Origin: Paramecium sonneborni
Lineage: Eukaryota; Ciliophora; Oligohymenophorea; Peniculida; Parameciidae
Direction: 5' to 3'
Assembly: GCA_905182985.1 (NCBI GenBank)
Contig: CAJJDN010000057.1
Coordinates: 4,417-68,416, forward strand
DNA: 64,000 nt
The notes below the pieces were generated by a model. The model was given only the letters and a program-made list of their open reading frames with translations. It was not told where the DNA came from and did not search any database. Shown piece after piece: positions 11,689-22,699 of this stretch (position 1 is its first letter; each line of letters starts with the position of its first letter). Made by a program: the position numbers and the translations under genes.

Positions 11689-12638
11689 TCACAAAACTAA
11701 AACACAAAAAATTAGAAAGGCTACGAAACCAAGCACATAAAACTGTATCATCTCTTAAAATATTAAATTTCATTTTACTTTATCTTTATTCGTTGCTATA
11801 CTTTCCTTTAACTAAATCTAAAAAGTTCGGTCTTCCCATAAAATTCATCAGTCCATGATTTATTATTACTGTCACTATTGTTTTTGTTTAAACCAAAACA
11901 AAAGACAGATATAATCCCAATACTAATGTTTTTAAGAATTCATAACGTGATAGCTATCCATATTTTAATTAATAAGACAATGATTTTGCTAATAAAATTA
12001 TATTTCTTCTTTACTTAAACTATATAACAATGTTGAATATATGATGAACTCAAAATTATTCTAATATCTGACATTTATTGCATTATTCACCAATTCTCTA
12101 AATATAATTTCATCAATTAATGGAGTCTTTTAAAGTTTAATAAAAATGTATACAATAACAATCTTAGTAAAGTAATCCCATCTGAATTTGTTGAACCTAA
12201 TTTTACTAAATTTCTCTCTTAAATTCCCATTCTGACTATAAGTAATTACTTTTTACCCAAAATTCTTAATACACTGGACCTATGTATAATAATAGTGTCA
12301 TATAAAATGATGTTAATATTCCCATCCCTATTTTTTCTGTATCAAATTATTTTAAACATTCAAATATATTCAATTTTTCTGACTATGTGTATCTCAAACA
12401 TAAATTGTAATAATTTTGAACAAAGCATAATAATGTTGGCAAACCCATAATTATAATTTTTATTTTCCTTCTCTAATATCGAAGCACTTTTGCCAATTAT
12501 TTATCATTTGTCGATAATTCTTACTAAAATTAATCTATTACTCTGTTTCTATATTCTATAGATATATTTGCTCATCACATACAAAGTTGCATATAAGAGT
12601 GTGTTTAATATCATCGATGATAACTAAATTAAATCCAT
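11689..12638 (-). CDS. RCE1: Rce1-like CAAX prenyl endopeptidase
   Basis: Predicted membrane glutamyl protease that cuts the last three residues from prenylated CAAX proteins in the endoplasmic reticulum. Splicing four introns (34, 25, 26 and 25 nt) gives 279 residues. Family marks are NDKQLAKVLRYQRR near the N-terminus, TLLLYIGPVYQ, the catalytic PLIDEIIFRELV (normally P-x-x-E-E-x-x-F-R) and the C-terminal TVIINHGLMNFMGRP with the second conserved His. The C-terminus is a hydrophobic segment ending FCVLVL. The first conserved His (normally in an F-G-x-A-H-x-H stretch) is not visible: that place reads YSLTKSLSYQ next to an intron, so the intron border may be wrong. It is divergent from the CCCH gene with 14 bp between start codons. 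Confidence 0.8.
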
Positions 12639-12652
12639 AATAAATTTATTTA

Positions 12653-13300
12653 ATGCACCATTCGATTATTACCATTCCTCAACATGGAAATGGTCGTTTG
12701 TATAAGACATCTATTTGTAGGCATTATGAATATGGAAATTGTTCTATTGGTACCAAATGCTAATTTGCTCATGGCTTAGATGAATTAAGAAATCCAGATG
12801 GTTATATATAGATTTATTCTAGATCCAATACCTATTCATATACCTACTCTTGATAGCAATATCGTTATCACAAACTACAAAAGTAACTTTATTATAAATT
12901 TAAGCTGTTTTATGTAAATATGATTAGTAAGGATTTTGTAAAAATGGTACTGATTGTCCATATGCTCATGGCCAAAATGATAAAAAATAAGCTCGAATAG
13001 CTCCATTACATCTTAGAAAATCTTTTGATAATAAAGAAAATAATGATGATAAAGGTGTTGAATTGTTTTTATCAGAACTAATTACTCGACTCATTAACGA
13101 TGTATCGTATCAAAATGATGAGGTTTGATATTAACTATTCTTAGCCTGCTTTGAATACATTTAGAAAAATATAATTATTAATTGAGGAAAAAAATCATAG
13201 ATTAGCAACTGAAGCACTTTGCTTAGTGCTTTCATCTAATTAAAGATCAAAATAATAATAGTTGGCCTACGAATAAATTTATAATAGTTTAGTTTAATGA
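12653..13300 (+). CDS. tandem CCCH zinc finger protein (TTP-like)
   Basis: A 193-residue protein of the tristetraprolin type, a family that binds AU-rich mRNA elements. Finger 1 is RLYKTSICRHYEYGNC followed by GTKCQFAHGLDELR; finger 2 is NYKTVLCKYDQQGFCKNG followed by TDCPYAHG. Both have the YKT lead-in. Three introns of exactly 22 nt (12801-12822, 12883-12904, 13123-13144) are needed; the second restores the YKT lead of finger 2. The third removes an in-frame TGA and extends the protein by a helical tail with FRKIQLLIEE. If it is retained, the protein ends at 13128. The two fingers are separated by about 30 residues, longer than the classical 18-residue linker. Confidence 0.9.
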
Positions 13301-13524
13301 ATTTAAAATATATGATCAATTTTGTATAAATGTAATACTTTTTAAATCTTACTAAATATGTTATTACCCTTTTATAAATTCTTTCATACTTACTATCTAA
13401 AGTTATTCGATAACTATTCATAAAATTCTAATTTATTTTTTTAAATCCATAACAATACTATATATAATGAGAGTAAAATTTAAAAAATTTTATAACAATC
13501 AATAATTACACCGTCATCATAATT

Positions 13525-14261
13525 TCATGCAAATTTAAAGTTATTGTATTAACGTATTTTTTATGTTTCTTCAAATTTTTATTTCCAAAATTCTTTTTCA
13601 TTTATTAATGCTCTTATTTTTTCCTCTAGCATTGCTAAACCTTAATTTTCTAGCTATTAATATTTTTCTTAAAGTCTTCTGATCTCTTCCTCTTTATTAC
13701 TCAAAGCTATTCTAAGTTTATCTATTTCAATTTCCATATTTAAATTATTATTAGACCTATCGGAATACTAACTTTACTAAAACACAAATTTAGTTTAAAT
13801 TGGTTAAACAGAGTTATTAATTGGGTATTTTTATTAATTTAATTTTTCAAGTTCTGATAGTAATATTTCTTTTGAATTTTATAGGTCAATAAATTTTTAT
13901 TTATAAGTATCTATAAAATTTTATCTTTCTTGTAGTTATTCTGTCAAATAATGAATTTTTTCATATAATTTATCATTTTCTTCTTATACTTTGCTAATTT
14001 TATTTTTAAGCATATCGATTTCATTTAAAAATGGAATTTCTATTTCTTCTCTTGTTATTACTTAAATAAATATTGGTTAAACCGAACTATTGCACTGCTA
14101 AACTTACTAATAATTAAAATTTGAAAATCTACATAAATTTATTAAGGATGAATATAAGTTTTCTAAGAGTATCGATTATCTGCAGTTGTCTCTTTTCTGT
14201 TTGTAAAACTATTATCATCAATTTTAATATCCCTTGGAGTTCTATTTTGTTCTTCAGACAT
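13525..14261 (-). CDS. coiled-coil protein, unknown
   Basis: About 236 residues after removing one 26-nt intron (14107-14132). The N-terminus is polar (MSEEQNRTPRD). From residue 60 on there is a heptad-rich coiled coil, with segments such as LNEIDMLKNKIS and YEKIHYLTEQLQE, a break around YPINNSVQP, and a second coil reading ALSNKEEEIRRLQ. No catalytic motif is seen. The gene lies downstream of the dead PDK1-like kinase on the same strand. I do not recognise the family. Confidence 0.75.
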
Positions 14262-14284
14262 AAAAATTTCAAAAAATAAATTTA

Positions 14285-15469
14285 TGAATTATAATAATAT
14301 TATTCGTAATTTTTTACTTGTTTTTTAACTTCTTTTTAATTTTTTCTACATTTTTCGATAATTTCTAGCCATTTATCGATCGAATGTTCAACTTCTTTAA
14401 TTTAGAATTTCTTATTCTAATCTTTAATTTCCATATAACCACTTTTTGGATGAAAAAACTAATTCTTCTTCGATTGATCAAATTTTTTATTAACATATTT
14501 CAGTTTCTGGATCAATCAAAGCTAATCCCATATTTTCTTTGCCCTCAATTAATACTAAATCTAATGATCTCTAAATAAAGCCTCCAATTTTGTTCAAGTT
14601 ATTATTAAAATATTTTTTCCCACTAAATACCTTTAAAAATAGATGAGATTTCAGATAAATAATAGATTGACTGCATAATCTCTCATTGGAATTCCTAACT
14701 TAGAAAAGTGTCAGGTATTGTTAATTTTATACTTTTCACATTTTAAAATACTAAATATTGACTATCATTAAATGGAGTTACCTCTATAAACATTTTATAA
14801 CAAATAATTTATAAAACCCATAATTCTGCAGCATACCCACAAATTTCTTCTAAAATTTCTGGGGATACATTTTCAGTTCCTACAAAGGAGGCTTTATTAA
14901 TAAAGGACCTATATTGAATTCGAAAAGTAGACTTTATTTGTATATTATTCTACAAAAATTCAGCAGGTACTCTATTCTCATTAAAAACTACAGAAGTACC
15001 AAAATCAATTAATTTTAAATACCCATTCTTTGATAACATCAAATTTTAAGGTTATAAATCTCGATGAGCAATGAATATATTCTAGTCTAAAATTATTTAG
15101 GCTAGATAAAACTATAAAGCTCTTTATATGTATCCTTTATTAATTTTTAAAAATCAAAGAAATCATCAACTATCAAAAAAATAAAAAATATTTAAACAAT
15201 CTCTGGATGTTTTAGATACAAAAGTATTTCCCTTTCAAGATATATATACTTAGTATTATTTTTATTCCTAAGACTTTTTTTTATATATTTAGTCTAGTTA
15301 AGAATTTCTTTTAGATCACTTTTATAGCCACCTATTGATTATCTATTTTTTCTAAGCTAAAATAACTTTTCCATAGGTGGCTCTTTCTAAGAATCTTACA
15401 GATATATAATTTTATCTGTTAGAGTTAATTGATTTTGAAAAGATTTAGTATTACTAACTTAGTATCCAT
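14285..15469 (-). pseudogene. decayed PDK1-like AGC kinase with PH-like tail
   Basis: Fragments in several frames follow the order of 3-phosphoinositide-dependent kinase 1. They are FLERATYGKVILAQ (glycine loop), QQVAIKV (VAIK lysine), HRDLQPQNLML (catalytic loop), LKLIDFGTSVV, SFVGTENVSPEIL (activation loop to APE region), PFNDSQYLVFQNV and a C-terminal SIDKWLEIIEKC that resembles a PH-domain helix. The usual DLWALGC is ELWVLQI. At least one frameshift after the glycine loop, two in-frame TGA codons and the loss of key residues make a working product unlikely. Known PDK1 proteins have this kinase-plus-PH layout. An intact paralogue may exist elsewhere; that is inference. Confidence 0.75.
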
Positions 15470-15520
15470 TAAATTTTATATTTAATGCAATAAAAGGAAA
15501 AAAAATTTGAACCAATAAAA

Positions 15521-16961
15521 ATGCCTATCAAAGCAAAAGGATTAGCAGATGCATAAGTTTAAAAATAGATTACAACAGACAAACATCCTCAAAAGAAAAT
15601 ATAAAAAGTATATAACAATATTAGATTAGCAATAATAAATTCCTTAATCAGAAGAAAGAATAGAATTTTAGGGTAAAGTAAATAAAGAATCAATTGCTGC
15701 AGAGATATTGTGTAATACTTATTTATAATTCAAAAGAAAATGGTTATGTGTAATCCTATGCTGATTTCTTTTATGTGACTAATGAAACTGTCCCAAAATT
15801 ATTTTATTAGCCATCAGGAATTTCATTAGAGGAACATTTTTCAAATCATAGAAGTATTTTGTGTATAGAAATTAGTTCATCAAAAATATATTAATTAAGA
15901 TGAAGAATTCTTATTGGATTTAAAAAAAAGATTATAGAGCGCTGAAGAAAATGCTAAATACGAAAAACCAGACAAAACTTAAGCATTGAATGAATATTTA
16001 AATTTGGCTGAATTCTTTTTTACTGAATATCAAGATTATATAGTAGCAGCTTATTTTTATAAAAGAGTAATATAGATATCAAGATAATATACTGTAAAAT
16101 ACTTATTAATAAAAGGAAGCTAAAGCGGAAGGAAAAGGTAAATTAGGTTATGCAAAATGCCATTATTAAGTTGGATTGATAGATTAAGCAATATAGATTT
16201 TAGAGGAAAGCATGAAATAATGTGAATAATTATAGAATTTGGATTCAGTAGTTGAATAGATGTCAACAGAATTAATCAAGATCTATAATAGAATGGCCTA
16301 GGAATATGAGAAAGGAGATAATGATCAAATAGCATAATCATTAAAATATTATGATAAATGTAGAGAGGCTGCATAAAAAGCTGGAGATTTAGAATCAGAA
16401 GGAGTTATTTGCAATAAAATTGGTGGTTTGTATTTCAAAATGTAGAATATTTAAAAAAGTATATAATATCATCACAAATTTTTGGAAATTGTGAAATAGT
16501 TACATAAAGAAGTATAAATAGTAATATCTATTTAAGGATTCAAAATAAAAAGAAATGGAAGCACATTCATCTTTGGCTTAATGTTATTTAAAGAAAGGTG
16601 ATGTAGATGAAGCCTAAAAGCATTTAGAGAGTTATTATGCATTGGCAAAAGATTAAAAATTATATAATTCATAATCAGATGCTGCATTGCATTTGGCTAA
16701 ACTCTATTAGAGCAAAGGAAACACTGCTAAATCATTGGAATATTTCTAATAACACTTTGATTGTGCTAAATCAGAGAAACCTGAATAAAAGAGTAGAAAA
16801 TTGATTGATAGAGCTAGAGTTACTTATGGTATTGCAAAAGCAAATGCTTTTATGGGTATCAATTATTGTATATAAATTTAGATAATTACATTAAATTAGT
16901 AGCAAATAGTGATAAAAACTTAAAAGCCTTACTAGATTGGAAATCAAAAAGGGATAAATGA
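15521..16961 (+). CDS. TTC29-like axonemal TPR protein
   Basis: Six short introns (22, 25, 25, 22, 25 and 26 nt) leave an exact frame of about 431 residues. The N-terminal part has NGYVQSYADFF, and successive TPR helices follow: KGKLGYAKCHYQVGLIDQA, KYYDKCREAAQKAGD, VICNKIGGLYFKMQN, ALHLAKLYQSKGNTAKSLEY. The C-terminus ends RVTYGIAKANAFM and, after the last intron, NLKALLDWKSKRDK. The TPR pattern and the closing LL-x-W-K-x-R are what I know from TTC29, a factor needed for axonemal and intraflagellar transport function in sperm and ciliates. The first two intron borders are the least certain. It converges with the small membrane protein gene. Confidence 0.8.
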
Positions 16962-17162
16962 AAATGATAAAAACAAATATTAACTTTAATAATTTTATTA
17001 ATGTTTTGCTCTTTGTTTAAATTCTTTAATCTGTTAAATATTCTGACCAATTAATATATCATTTTAATTAATCCTATTAATTCTAAAGATGAAAGTTCTT
17101 TAGTAATTGATGAAATATACACAAAAATAGAGGGATATTGTTAATATCAATTAAAATAATAA

Positions 17163-17441
17163 TCATCGTTTTTGGATTGGCAATTTTTTCAAAATTTTTT
17201 TTGGCTATCTGGTTGGAAAGAATTTGTTAGCAAAATAAATAAATGTAAGTGCTAGGACTATATATGGCAAATATTAGAATAGGGTTCCAAAAATAAGATC
17301 TGCTGCTTCTCTAAATCCTTCATTGATTTATAAATTGTCATTATTAGAATCTAAATCTAAGAGATTGCTTTATCCTCTAATGGAATAATTGATCCCATAT
17401 ACCAAATTTAGTAGAGTGATAAATAGGAAACTTGGTCTCAT
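17163..17441 (-). CDS. small secreted or single-pass membrane protein
   Basis: A 92-residue intronless frame. The N-terminus MRPSFLFITLLNLVYG looks like a signal peptide. A polar Asp/Asn-rich segment follows (LLDLDSNNDN), then AADLIFGTLFQ, one hydrophobic helix PYIVLALTFIYFAN and a basic tail ending KKLPIQKR. The start lies 23 bp after the stop of the broken MsrA gene on the same strand. I do not recognise it, but the arrangement of leader, polar stretch, helix and basic tail is unlikely by chance in this base composition. Confidence 0.6.
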
Positions 17442-17464
17442 TAAATAATAATTAATTTTATTAA

Positions 17465-17955
17465 TCAATTATAACACATAATTATATCTTCACAACCTTT
17501 ATCTGCAGCTTTTTATAAGTATTTATAATGCATTTCTTCTGCTTTCCAATAATTTTAGACTTTAGAAACTTGAATATGGATAGTATCATCATTATTAAAT
17601 TATTTAACTTCTTCTAAAACTCTTTATATTATCTCTCAATCTTCATCATCATAATAAAAGATGCATGAACGATATTGAGTTCCAACATCCAATCCTTATC
17701 TATTTAATTAGGTTGGATCATGTTAATTAAAAAATGAATAGAGTAAGTGTTCTAATTTTATAATTGATTGATCATAATTAACTAATGCTACTTCAGCATG
17801 ATTTGTTTATCCTGTACATATTAATTTAGAACATGGATGATCTATTATTCCACTATAACCAACATCTGTATTTAATACACCTACTAATCGTTACATATTC
17901 AATTCATGCTTCCAAAAACATCCATCTCCAACAATATTTTTTTAGTTTATTCCAT
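17465..17955 (-). pseudogene. msrA: broken peptide-methionine sulfoxide reductase A
   Basis: The translation carries MsrA marks: GDGCFWKHEL with the catalytic Cys, NTDVGYSG, CTGQTNHAEVALVNYD, FFNQHDPTQLNRQG, DVGTQYRSCIFYY and a C-terminal VSKVQNYWKAEEMHY. Two lesions are seen. The only suitable ATG (17955) is out of frame with the CFW region because the A-run that follows has seven bases where eight are needed. An in-frame TGA interrupts the later part (after YYDDED), with a conserved LEEVKQF segment beyond it. The ATG is only 10 bp from the divergent start at 17966. Two sequence errors are possible, but a recent pseudogene is more likely. Confidence 0.8.
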
Positions 17956-17965
17956 TATTAATAAT

Positions 17966-19708
17966 ATGAAAACTTTAGACTTTAAAAACTCAATTGTATA
18001 ACAAAACAATATCCATTCAAATTATGAATTACTTAATCAATTAGAAGCTAGAAAGCTTAAATAGATCATACCTTCAAAAAAGGATTTTGAATACAATTTT
18101 TAAACGGAAGTTGTTAAAAAATAATAAGGCTATGTGATTACAGAATTAAGAGCTTAATTAGATGCAAAATTAGATAATATTATACATCTTTAATTATGCA
18201 CATTTCATTACTTTGAAGTACCATTAGTTGGTCATAAGAAACCTTTAATTATTAGTAAATATTTGCATTAATTTCTTAGATTTTACTTTTACAAATTAAG
18301 CTAAAATGAAGTTTTACATTTCTAGACATACCTTAACACCTAATAGATTTAATTTTGAAGAGGCATTTCAAAGAAAATAAGTATTAAGATATACAGAACC
18401 AGGAGAAGATAATATTTTTACTACTCCATTTTTGTATATGGCTATATTTAGTTAACAATAATCTATTATTCATGCTAAACTTTAATATGGAATGAAAATA
18501 CAGAAATTGTAAAAATAAGATTAGGAAGATAAAGAAAGACCAATGACTTCATTTATGTCTGGTAGAATTAATAGTGCATTATAAAGGAAATAATCTAAAG
18601 ATTTAATACTTATGAATATGAATTTAAGACAATATGAACCTTAAAATCAAAAAAAGTAACTATAACTTAAAAGAGTCTAATCAGCTAAACGTTTTTAAGA
18701 AACTCTAGTCAATAAATTAAACATTGATTAAGATAAACAAGATCTTATCAGAGAAAAATATGAATATTCTTAAAAAAAAAAGATTATTAAAGATATCTTG
18801 AATATTAAAGATCAAATTGATTTATAAATTAAGGATTAATAAAAAACATGGCTAACTAATCTATATTCTATATATATTTGCAGACTTATTCGTGTTTAGT
18901 ATATTGTAAATATTTTTATCATTAATTTAGTAAATGATTAATCATAAGATGAATGAAGCTACTATTGTTAGAAAAAAACATAGAACAAGATTAAATTTAA
19001 GGAAATACCTGATTAAGCATGGTGAAAATATTTAATTAAGGACTAAATTTTAAACATTATAAAGTCTTTGTGTTTTTGCTTAAAATTATTAAAACACAGT
19101 CAAAAAAAGAGCTGAATTTATTTGCTTTTCTTTTATGAAAAGTTATGGGTAGATTGGAGAAATAATTCAAAAAACTTATAGATTTAGAAGACTAATAAGA
19201 ACTGTAATTGAATCCTATAGAAATTACAAAAAAAAAGTTGGAGCTTATGTTTAAAGAATAATCATGTTATGGAATAAATATTGGGGTATTATGTATAATC
19301 AAATACAAAAGGAAGATATTGAAAGTATTTATAATTATTTAAATTAATTAGAGGTAAAGGAGATAAAAAAACAAATGAATAAAACGATTATTAATTTTTA
19401 AGTTGATGAGGAAGTTAAGAAATCACCATATTTAGATGGGTAAAAATTTATTAAAAAATTTAAGTAAATTATAATTTGTAATCGTACAAAATTATTATAA
19501 ATAATTGAAGGCTGAGTTTATTAAAAGTTTTAGATCAGTTTATAAAAAAGGAAAATCTGGTTCTCGTGGAGCATATATAGCTGCATAAGGTTTTGAAGTG
19601 AAGAATCTAAATTTATTTAAATGCGTTGATAAAACCACACTAAAAGAATTAATGTATAAATATATGCTCGAAAAAAGAATGATATAAAGTGTTTTGTTAA
19701 AAAAATGA
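17966..19708 (+). CDS. unknown protein, long and helix-rich
   Basis: After removing introns at 18255-18279 (25 nt), 18930-18948 (19 nt) and 19414-19435 (22 nt) the frame is 558 residues. The first half has YVITELRAQLDAKLD, HYFEVPLVGHKKPL and ISRHTLTPNRFNFEEAF. The second half is very basic, with repeated Tyr/Arg/Lys-rich helices such as RKKHRTRLNLRKY and KTYRFRRLIRTVIE that recall IQ-type or armadillo-like helices. No family is recognised. The 19-nt intron is at the lower size limit; if it is not real, two genes are present, the second starting at the ATG at 18949. Confidence 0.65.
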
Positions 19709-19726
19709 AAATAGAAATTATGATAT

Positions 19727-19766
19727 TTTTATAATATAATTATTTATTTTATAATATAATTATTTA
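19727..19766 (+). repeat. 20-bp tandem duplication
   Basis: The unit TTTTATAATATAATTATTTA occurs twice in succession just downstream of the preceding gene. Confidence 0.9.
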
Positions 19767-19960
19767 TTTTAATAAAAAAGCTATTATATAAACAGCTTAT
19801 TGAAATAGAATTAGAAAATAATAGAAAGAAATAACTTTAAAAAGAAAAAAAAATATTGTTTTTATAAAAATTAGAATAAGGAGAGTACAATTAGGATATA
19901 AAATAAAGATAATGATTTAAGATAAATAGATTTCTGGTTCTATTAGATTTAAAAAGATAT

Positions 19961-20491
19961 ATGAATTTTCCATTTGATACACCATTGCAATTTGATAAAT
20001 AAGCCCAATCACAAAAATTTATATTTACCAATGAAGTCTATAATTGATCCATCATGAAGTAGAAAGAATCAAATACTTCATTAGAAAATCTTAGAATTCA
20101 ACAGTAACATGATGAACTCAAAATTATATCTATCTTAAGTCAGCATACGAGATGGGATTCCTTTAAGAAATAACAGTATCCAAAAAACCAAAATAAACAT
20201 TTACAGAAAGAGAAATCTCTCTAAATATTGTTTAGGATATCAATAAATAAATTTTTAAGGATTTTGGAAGTATGCTGTAATACTGTTTTTCTTTTATTAT
20301 AAAATTTCGATCTTCATTGTAGCAAAAAATTAATTCTTCATACATAATTATACTATATGCAGGTTAAATATCTGCCTACAGTATAAAATAAAGAATACTT
20401 TTCAATGTTATTGTTTCAATAAGCTTATAATTCCAATTATTTTGGTAAATAAAGGAGTGTATTTAAGGCTTCACCAAATTATGCATAATGA
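19961..20491 (+). CDS. orphan reading frame ending inside a duplicated segment
   Basis: A frame of 167 residues if one 27-nt intron containing an in-frame TGA (20036-20062) is removed. It begins MNFPFDTPLQFD and is Lys/Gln/Ser-rich with no recognisable domain. The last seven codons plus the stop lie in the 418-bp segment that is nearly identical to 40139-40556, so the natural 3' end has been replaced. It overlaps the truncated minus-strand copy over 20416-20491. It may be a real gene damaged by the insertion or an accidental frame. Confidence 0.35.
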
Positions 20492-20826
20492 GTTTTATTA
20501 ATACTTTTATAAGCAATTAAATAAGGTGCTTCTCCATTCTTTTAGCATCCAACAAAGAAAGTATCATTGTTATAATTGAATATCCATTCGCAGTTATGAG
20601 TTTAAGTTTTAGGTATAGACATTGAACTTAATACATTAAGATTATCATCAATAATAAGAACTCTTTTTTCAGCTAAGATGGCATCTGTGCTATTTGAAAG
20701 TTTAACATTAGAAATAAATTTTCCAAAATTATTCACATCATATTCAATATATTCGTCACAAAATGCCATATTTATTTATGCCTTACATAGATAAACAGTA
20801 GATAATAAGATATAAATTATTTTCAT
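20416..20826 (-). pseudogene. 5' fragment of the secreted-protein gene at 39.3-40.5 kb
   Basis: From its ATG (20826) this frame repeats about the first 118 residues of the secreted protein encoded at 39319-40494, including the signal peptide MKIIYILLSTVYLCKA. After AQFG at about 20471 the two diverge; the copy reads EALNTLLYL and stops at 20416. The full gene has a similar LNTLF sequence further on, so the copy may also have lost an internal piece. With only a third of the protein left it is most likely a non-functional fragment, although promoter and signal peptide are intact. Confidence 0.75.
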
Positions 20827-20888
20827 TTATTTAATTATTGATATTTCCTTTTTAGTTTGCTAGAATTTGAATTAATCATTTTCTATTA
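20471..20888 (+). repeat. 418-bp dispersed duplication, copy A
   Basis: Matches 40139-40556 without gaps and with one difference that I can see (AT versus AC near 20621). It covers a promoter region, a start codon and the first third of a gene. Confidence 0.92.
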
Positions 20889-21790
20889 TTATTTATTACA
20901 TAACAATTAAATATACGCTAGACTTTATTATAAGTTAGACAAAATCTATTTCATAACATCAGATTAATCTATTTCAATTAATCTAATTAAAGATAGTTAA
21001 AATATTGATCAGAAAAAAAAAATTTGATTATAAAAAGATTGAAGCAAATGTAATCGAAAAGTATTTTTACTAACAAATTAATTTAAACTTAATCATAACA
21101 ACAATATAATAAATTGTTAGAGAAATGAAAAGATGAAATATAAAAAAGTCTGTTCCATAAATAAAATCTAATAAATTCATAAAATTTCTTCTTGATAAAC
21201 ATAAGAAATAATTAATGTTGATTGCAAAAAAAGATAATGCTAGAAAAATTTTTAATCAAAATATTCAGAAATTTAAAATTAATTAATAATAAATTTTATG
21301 AAAATCTATCAGATAAATTCATTTTTAATTCTAAACCAAAACCAGATTCTTTGCACCAATAATCTAAAAAGAAAGTTTTGAAGACAATTAATGATAATTG
21401 ATTAAAAATATTTGGTTAAACTATAAAAAAATATTTAAATACAATAAAAATATGATGGAAAAAAGGAGTCAGAAATAAAATAAAAGTAAGGCAGGTAAAA
21501 AAAAGATTTAGATAAGAGTAACATTAATAAAAAAGAATAATATTATAATCATATTAATGGGTAAAAAAATTACAATATTTAGAATAACATTTTCAATGAT
21601 ACTCTTATTTCTACTTAGGATAAGGTGAAATACGATTTTAGATTAAATAAAATTATTAAATAGAGAAGCTTTAAAGTTAGAATATGAGACAAATAAAAAA
21701 ATTAATTTTTGAAAAGAATAGAAATTGAAGAATTTGCTCAAAAATCAGACATAAGCTTAATCGGCATTATTTAATAACTATAATTGATAA
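20889..21790 (+). pseudogene. eroded coding sequence, partly paralogous to 40.6-40.95 kb
   Basis: Short open stretches in changing frames. One at about 21150-21300 reads NKFIKFLLDKHKKQLMLIA then ARKIFNQNIQKFKI. A related but diverged stretch at 40800-40930 reads EEQLRLITR then YIFNQSIQKQ, so both 418-bp copies are followed by older paralogous sequence. At 21451-21730 there is another weak set of exons beginning MMEKRSQKQNKSKA that needs two 22-nt introns and one doubtful 17-nt intron. I cannot build a full gene from either. Confidence 0.4.
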
Positions 21791-21933
21791 CTAAACTTAG
21801 ATTTTATATTTTACATTTTATATGTTATATTTCTATATATTAAATTAATTGTAATTGATATATAATTCAAAAATTAACTAATTATAAATTTTAAAATGAT
21901 TTGTTTTTTTAAGATTGTGTATTTTTATTATTC

Positions 21934-22272
21934 TCATATTCTCTTATTCTAGGTTCCCAATTTTTTTATCCACTTTATTGGAAGATTTAATGTTTTTTTT
22001 TTCGATTCATCTATTTCAGATGTGTACAATCGAATTTTATCTTCAAAAATGCGAATATCCTCATTCACCTAAGAATGAATTTTTGATTATTTTTGAGATG
22101 TTTTAGAATCAGAGTTTTCTTGAGATTTTTCAACATCCGGTTTAGGTTTCAGTTATTTAGCTTTGTTTTTTTATTTTTTCTATTTTTTTTATTCATGTTA
22201 GCAGATGCACTGATTAATAACAGGCTATTAAGAACTCATAATTTTGAAATTATTATCATTATCAATTGACAT
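21934..22272 (-). CDS. small basic, polar protein of unknown function
   Basis: An intronless 112-residue frame. It starts MSIDNDNNFKIMSSQQ, has a Cys pair (NQCICQHEQ), a strongly basic stretch KKQKKQKNKAKQLKPKP, a Ser/Gln-rich middle and a charged C-terminus with DIRIFEDKIRLYTSEIDE and IKWIKKLG. The composition suggests a largely disordered nucleic-acid-binding or scaffold protein; this is inference only. Confidence 0.55.
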
Positions 22273-22699
22273 TTTAAAATGCTATAATAAATATTAGGTT
22301 ATACACATTAACTATTAGCATTGAATTCAAAAATTTATGTAAAAGGGTTTGAATCAAGATTCTTGCTTTCATTTATAGTTTCAGGTGATCCTTGACATTT
22401 AATGATTAGTTGTTAATTTTTACCTATGAATAATGGAAACAATTCATATACAAGTTTAAATATACAAGTTGAAATCTGAAAATTGTTTAATCAAATCATT
22501 GTTGCAAGAGCACTTCATTGTTTTTATTAATTTTAATTATAAAATAGATTAAATAAAAAGTAATTGGAATTTTTTATAATAAAAAAAGCTGATGAAAAAT
22601 GGAGTAAGAAATAAGATTAGTAATAAGAGGGAATGAAATAAATAAAGTTGATTGAATATATATATAAATATTATAAAATTTAATTTCTATTCAATTCAA
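22273..22699. other. intergenic, no gene seen
   Basis: AT-rich sequence between divergent genes, so it should hold both promoters. I see no long repeat or recognisable site. Confidence 0.5.

Noticed and set aside
16990..17460. Plus-strand long frames antisense to the small membrane protein and MsrA remnant
   Set aside because: The minus strand shows a signal peptide, a membrane helix and MsrA motifs; the plus-strand frames show no domain.
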